Shown one piece after another: positions 15,785 through 18,310 of a stretch of DNA of 18,310 nucleotides; the first letter of the stretch is position 1, and the number at the start of each line of letters is the position of its first letter. A model generated the notes under the pieces. It searched no databases, had not been told where the DNA came from, and saw nothing but the letters and a program-made list of their open reading frames with translations. Both the position numbers and the translations under genes were made by a program. The stretch is from Bacillota bacterium (GTDB lineage: Bacteria > Bacillota_I > Bacilli_A > Acholeplasmatales > UBA5453), in NCBI GenBank assembly GCA_023436805.1, contig JAEZHT010000036.1, positions 1 to 18,310 on the forward strand. The letters are read 5' to 3'.

Positions 15785-17160
15785 TATTTAGCCAATTGAT
15801 ACAAGGCATCGGCATAAATCGCGATGCTCATGAAGAAATCATCCAAAATGATGTATTCGTCTTTTTGGTGAATGTAGCTTGGCTTGTTAGGGAAGTGCGG
15901 ACCGAACGCAACAGAGTTTTTCATGGTTCTAGCGAATGTACCACCACCCGTGGTGAGGGGTTTCGCGTCGTGATCATTGGAATATTTCTTATAAGCAGTC
16001 ATGAGGGTTTGAATCATTTCGGATTTAGGGTCAACGTATAATAATCTTTGGTGTTTACCCAATTCTACTTTTAAACCCAAGGATTCAAAGGCAGTTTCGA
16101 AACGCTTGATGAATCTTTCTGGATCAACGCCGTTTGGATAACGCGGGTTTAGTGTAATTTCAAAAAGATTATTGTCGAGTTTAAATACACCAGCATTGAC
16201 GGTGACTGGACCCATTTCTTTGTCGAGATAATCGACACCAATCTTCACGCCTTTGGTATCATCTAATAAATACGTATTGATGGCATCCACAAACGCATTG
16301 TTGATGCCCACTTCATTGAAGAAATGAACCATCAAATATGCCGCATTCACACCTTCATCTGGGGTTGAACCATGGGCACTCTTACCATCAACTTCAAGGA
16401 CTAAACCTTTTTCGGATAGGGTTGCTTTACCCACTAAGTTTTTATTTTTAAGGAAATCTTCAAATTTTGATTTTAATGAAAGATCGGATACCACTGCTAA
16501 GGCATGATCTGGCACCATGTTATCACGTAAACCAGAATCAAAACGAACCAATGTGGATGGCTCAATTTTGCCTTTAACAACGACTTTTAGAATCCCTTTT
16601 TCACCATAAGTGAGCGGGAATTCTGAATCTGGAATGAAACCAGCAACCGGTTGTTCTGGGTATTGTTTGAAATAATATTGGACACAACGCCATGCGGTTT
16701 CTTCGTCGGTTCCAAGAATCAATTTGATGCGTTTTGATAAAGGTAATCCAAGATCTTTCAATATTTTCATGGCATAATAGGCTGCCAAGGTAGGGCCTTT
16801 GTCATCTTCTGTACCACGACCATACATCTTGCCATCTGCAATCACTGCGCCATAAGGTGGGTAAGACCAACCTGAACCCGCAGGTACGACATCTAGGTGT
16901 CCAACCATACCGACATAGGCATCTTGATCACCATATTCGATATGGCCAGCATAATGGTCCGCATTGAGTGTGTTGAACCCATCGCGTTTACCCAAGTTCA
17001 ACATAAATGTGAGGGCTTCATCGATTCCTTCACCAAAAGGTGCATGTTTACGATTTGGGTCAAATGTGGTTAATTCAGAATTAATTTGAATGAGCTCTGT
17101 GAGGTCTTTCAAAATAGCAGCTTTGCGCTTTGTCACTTCTTCAACAAAATTAATGTTCAT
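15784..17160 (-). CDS. pepV: M20-family dipeptidase PepV (Xaa-His dipeptidase)
   Basis: This 458-residue cytoplasmic metallopeptidase of the carnosinase-like M20A group splits dipeptides during amino acid supply. The di-zinc site can be read: His88 and Asp90 in GHLDVVP, Asp120 in GTEDDKGP, Glu153/Glu154 in GTDEETAWRC, Asp178 in FIPDSEFP and His431 in SYIHQKDEY. The internal lid/dimerisation-like domain (about 185-380) is of normal size, and overall length matches Lactobacillus PepV (about 470). It is first in the operon pepV-thyA-folA-plsC: AAAAAGGAG precedes the ATG and a TATAAT promoter lies just upstream. The pairing with thyA is an operon convenience as far as I can see; no functional link is evident. 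Confidence 0.93.
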   Translation of the reverse strand: MNINFVEEVTKRKAAILKDLTELIQINSELTTFDPNRKHAPFGEGIDEALTFMLNLGKRDGFNTLNADHYAGHIEYGDQDAYVGMVGHLDVVPAGSGWSYPPYGAVIADGKMYGRGTEDDKGPTLAAYYAMKILKDLGLPLSKRIKLILGTDEETAWRCVQYYFKQYPEQPVAGFIPDSEFPLTYGEKGILKVVVKGKIEPSTLVRFDSGLRDNMVPDHALAVVSDLSLKSKFEDFLKNKNLVGKATLSEKGLVLEVDGKSAHGSTPDEGVNAAYLMVHFFNEVGINNAFVDAINTYLLDDTKGVKIGVDYLDKEMGPVTVNAGVFKLDNNLFEITLNPRYPNGVDPERFIKRFETAFESLGLKVELGKHQRLLYVDPKSEMIQTLMTAYKKYSNDHDAKPLTTGGGTFARTMKNSVAFGPHFPNKPSYIHQKDEYIILDDFFMSIAIYADALYQLAK

Positions 17161-17179
17161 AATATCAACTCCTTTTTTA

Positions 17180-17208
17180 ATTATACCAACAAACCACCAC
17201 TTTCACAA
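17180..17208 (-). promoter_or_regulatory. Promoter of the pepV-thyA-folA-plsC operon
   Basis: On the - strand TTGTGA (17208-17203), a 17-base spacer and a perfect TATAAT (17185-17180) precede the AAGGAG ribosome site. The -10 box lies 20 bases from the ATG, so the 5' leader is about 12-13 bases, little more than the ribosome site. Confidence 0.75.
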
Positions 17209-17222
17209 TCGATTTAAAATGG

Positions 17223-17246
17223 AAAAAGACCCTTTTCAGGCGTCTT
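17223..17246 (-). terminator. Terminator of ssb, overlapping its stop codon
   Basis: On the - strand AAGAC-G-CCT pairs with AGG-GTCTT (one bulged G) around a GAAA tetraloop, then five T. The ssb TGA (17238-17236) is at the start of the loop. The T-run is short, so termination may be partial and some readthrough into pepV is possible. Confidence 0.65.
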
Positions 17247-17592
17247 CTTCAGGACATGATGGGCTTGATTTGAATGTACTGGAAAGGTGAATAACCCTTT
17301 CACCGACGAGTTCAATGACTGAAATGACTTTATTATTGGCCAATTCGAGTTTTTTGGTTTGAAGCCTGCCGCGGATTGCAACCATAGACCCTTTCTTGCA
17401 ATAATTTTCAATGATTTCAGCTGAACCTTGCCATAGACTACAACCGATGAAATCCGTTTCGTATAAACCTTCCATATTCTTAAATGCGCGTTGAACCGCA
17501 ATTTGAATATCCGATACTTTTTTGCCATCCTCGGTGGTTTTGACGACTGGGTCATGGGTGAGTCTTCCGATCAAAGTAACTTGATTGAGCAT
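17236..17592 (-). CDS. ssb: Short single-stranded DNA-binding protein, without the canonical acidic tip
   Basis: The 118-residue protein is an OB-fold SSB from MLNQVTLIGRLTHDP to about residue 105; DFIGCSLW and GSMVAIRGRLQT are the typical strands. Bacterial housekeeping SSB usually runs to 150-180 residues with a flexible tail ending DDDIPF. Here the fold is followed by only about a dozen residues ending SCPEEDA, with no DIPF tip, which normally recruits replication and repair partners. The length resembles Bacillus SsbB (about 113), the competence paralogue. So this may be a second, uptake-related SSB, or a divergent main one. It is not a frameshift that I can see: the stop lies inside a terminator hairpin. 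GGAGGT sits 6 bases before the ATG. It is monocistronic, between two terminators. Confidence 0.9.
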   Translation of the reverse strand: MLNQVTLIGRLTHDPVVKTTEDGKKVSDIQIAVQRAFKNMEGLYETDFIGCSLWQGSAEIIENYCKKGSMVAIRGRLQTKKLELANNKVISVIELVGERVIHLSSTFKSSPSCPEEDA

Positions 17593-17612
17593 TGTTTACC
17601 TCCTTGTCTTTG

Positions 17613-17641
17613 ATTATACTCAAAATGTTTAGTTTACCTAA
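17613..17641 (-). promoter_or_regulatory. Candidate promoter of ssb
   Basis: On the - strand a perfect TATAAT (17618-17613) lies 20 bases before the ssb ATG. The -35 position 17 bases upstream (TTAGGT) matches poorly. The gap from 17593 to 17744 otherwise holds only the terminator of the next gene; no further ORF or RNA is seen. Confidence 0.5.
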
Positions 17642-17687
17642 TTACAGAATTGAGACATATTAAAGGATAATGGCTATAATTTGATAT

Positions 17688-17715
17688 AAAAAAAGGAAAT
17701 CCGTTTTGGATTTCC
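17688..17715 (-). terminator. Rho-independent terminator of the M16 peptidase-like gene
   Basis: A perfect 8-bp stem (GGAAATCC with GGATTTCC) around a five-base loop is followed by seven T on the - strand, about 30 bases after the stop. Confidence 0.92.
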
Positions 17716-17744
17716 ATTCAATCGTGTTTTAATTTATTTTTTTA

Positions 17745-18310
17745 TCAAACCGTGGCTTTTTGGGATTTCGCTGGCATCACAACAAAACTTGAAATCCGTT
17801 TTGGACTGATGTCTTTTGCAATCGCTTGAATGTCATCGATCGTCACCGATTCGATGATTTCAGGTACTTCAAACATCGATACGCCATTCGCCAAATAATT
17901 GGTGAATCCCATGGAAATCGATTCTAAACTATTCAAACTCATAATGAATGAACCTAAAGTACTCTTCTTTTGACGTTCGAATACCACAGGGTCATGTTTT
18001 TGACGTTTTAAAGCTAAAATCATTTTGGTCAAACGGTTTTTTAACAACGTTGGATCGACTGTATCTCCAAAGAATGCCATGGTGAAAGCACCTTCTTCTT
18101 CAATACTGGTGTATTCAAAGGATTCATTAATCAATCTGGAGTTCAAGAGTTGTTGATAGTTTTTAGTCGAGTTTGAAAAATACATATCCATTAAAATGGC
18201 TAAAGCGATGTCTTTTTTCAAAGCTTCTCTGCCAGAAGCTGGGGTTAATTTCACCCCTAAAGCCAATTTAGGCATCACCACAGGCATCTCAATTTCAGCG
18301 TGTGCAGTGC
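17745..18310 (-). CDS. M16-family peptidase-like protein, C-terminal part (5' end outside window), YmfH-like
   Basis: The reading frame is open to the window edge. About 188 residues are visible, and the ATG at 18287 is internal because the frame continues upstream (TAHAEIE before it). The segment has the MPKLALGVKL opening strand, the YQQLLNSRLINESFEYT stretch (the analogue of LYxxLRxxxGLxY) and the M16 C-terminal helices. It fits the second half of an insulinase/pitrilysin-type protein such as Bacillus YmfH, which is encoded next to a partner, YmfF. The Zn motif HxxEH would be in the missing N-terminal half, so I cannot say whether it is an active peptidase or a structural partner. It is the last gene of its transcript, with a strong terminator. 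Confidence 0.75.
   Translation of the reverse strand, partial: TAHAEIEMPVVMPKLALGVKLTPASGREALKKDIALAILMDMYFSNSTKNYQQLLNSRLINESFEYTSIEEEGAFTMAFFGDTVDPTLLKNRLTKMILALKRQKHDPVVFERQKKSTLGSFIMSLNSLESISMGFTNYLANGVSMFEVPEIIESVTIDDIQAIAKDISPKRISSFVVMPAKSQKATV

Noticed and set aside
17288..17555. - strand ORF overlapping ssb in another frame
   Set aside because: Basic, low-similarity frame shadow of ssb; ssb itself has the perfect ribosome site and OB-fold motifs.

Overview
The window looks like a chromosomal segment of a low-GC bacterium of the Firmicutes/Tenericutes side, most plausibly an Acholeplasma-type mollicute or a close relative. This rests on three things: strong AGGAGG-like ribosome binding sites, several rho-independent terminators, and Bacilli-type housekeeping genes (pepV, thyA, folA, ssb, an M16 'YmfH-type' protein). 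TGA is used as a stop codon (ends of nqrB, nqrF, thyA, folA, plsC, ssb) and Trp is read from TGG, so the genetic code is the ordinary bacterial one and not that of Mycoplasma. The taxon is an inference; no marker in the window fixes it. There is no mobile element, CRISPR array, rRNA or tRNA that I can support, and no gene-free stretch longer than about 155 bases.

Layout. (1) Bases 1-3155, + strand: the distal five genes of a Na+-translocating NADH:quinone oxidoreductase operon, nqrB (3' end only), nqrC, nqrD, nqrE and nqrF, closed by a bidirectional terminator. (2) 3199-5652, - strand: a single gene for a four-domain sulfur-handling flavoprotein (CoA-disulfide reductase / rhodanese / TusA / DsrE-like). 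It has its own near-consensus promoter, whose spacer is almost filled by an inverted repeat that looks like an operator. (3) 5751-9474, - strand: a two-gene heterodimeric ABC exporter resembling BmrC/BmrD (YheI/YheH), with one degenerate ATP site and an extracytoplasmic insertion in the second subunit. (4) 9612-13519, - strand: an OmpR-type response regulator and, upstream of it, a large soluble hybrid histidine kinase (PAS-GAF-HisKA-HATPase-pseudoreceiver-receiver-HPt). (5) 13615-17160, - strand: a tightly overlapping operon pepV-thyA-folA-plsC. (6) 17236-17592, - strand: a short single-stranded-DNA-binding protein with no standard acidic tip. (7) 17745-18310, - strand: the C-terminal part of an M16 peptidase-like protein, cut by the window edge.

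How they work together. The NQR operon would oxidise NADH and build a sodium gradient at the membrane, if a quinone is available. The adjacent convergent gene handles low-molecular-weight disulfides or persulfides with pyridine nucleotide as the electron donor, and its promoter suggests control by a dedicated repressor. ThyA makes dTMP and dihydrofolate, and FolA recycles the dihydrofolate, so their coupling is functional. PepV and PlsC are housekeeping partners in the same transcript. The kinase probably signals through an internal phosphorelay (His, Asp, HPt His) to the Asp of the neighbouring regulator.

Nothing here is clearly a new multi-gene system. The items most worth a second look are the operator-like dyad and domain architecture of the sulfur flavoprotein, the pseudoreceiver in the hybrid kinase, the Arg-to-Asp change in the cofactor loop of DHFR, the altered motif III of PlsC, and the tail-less SSB.
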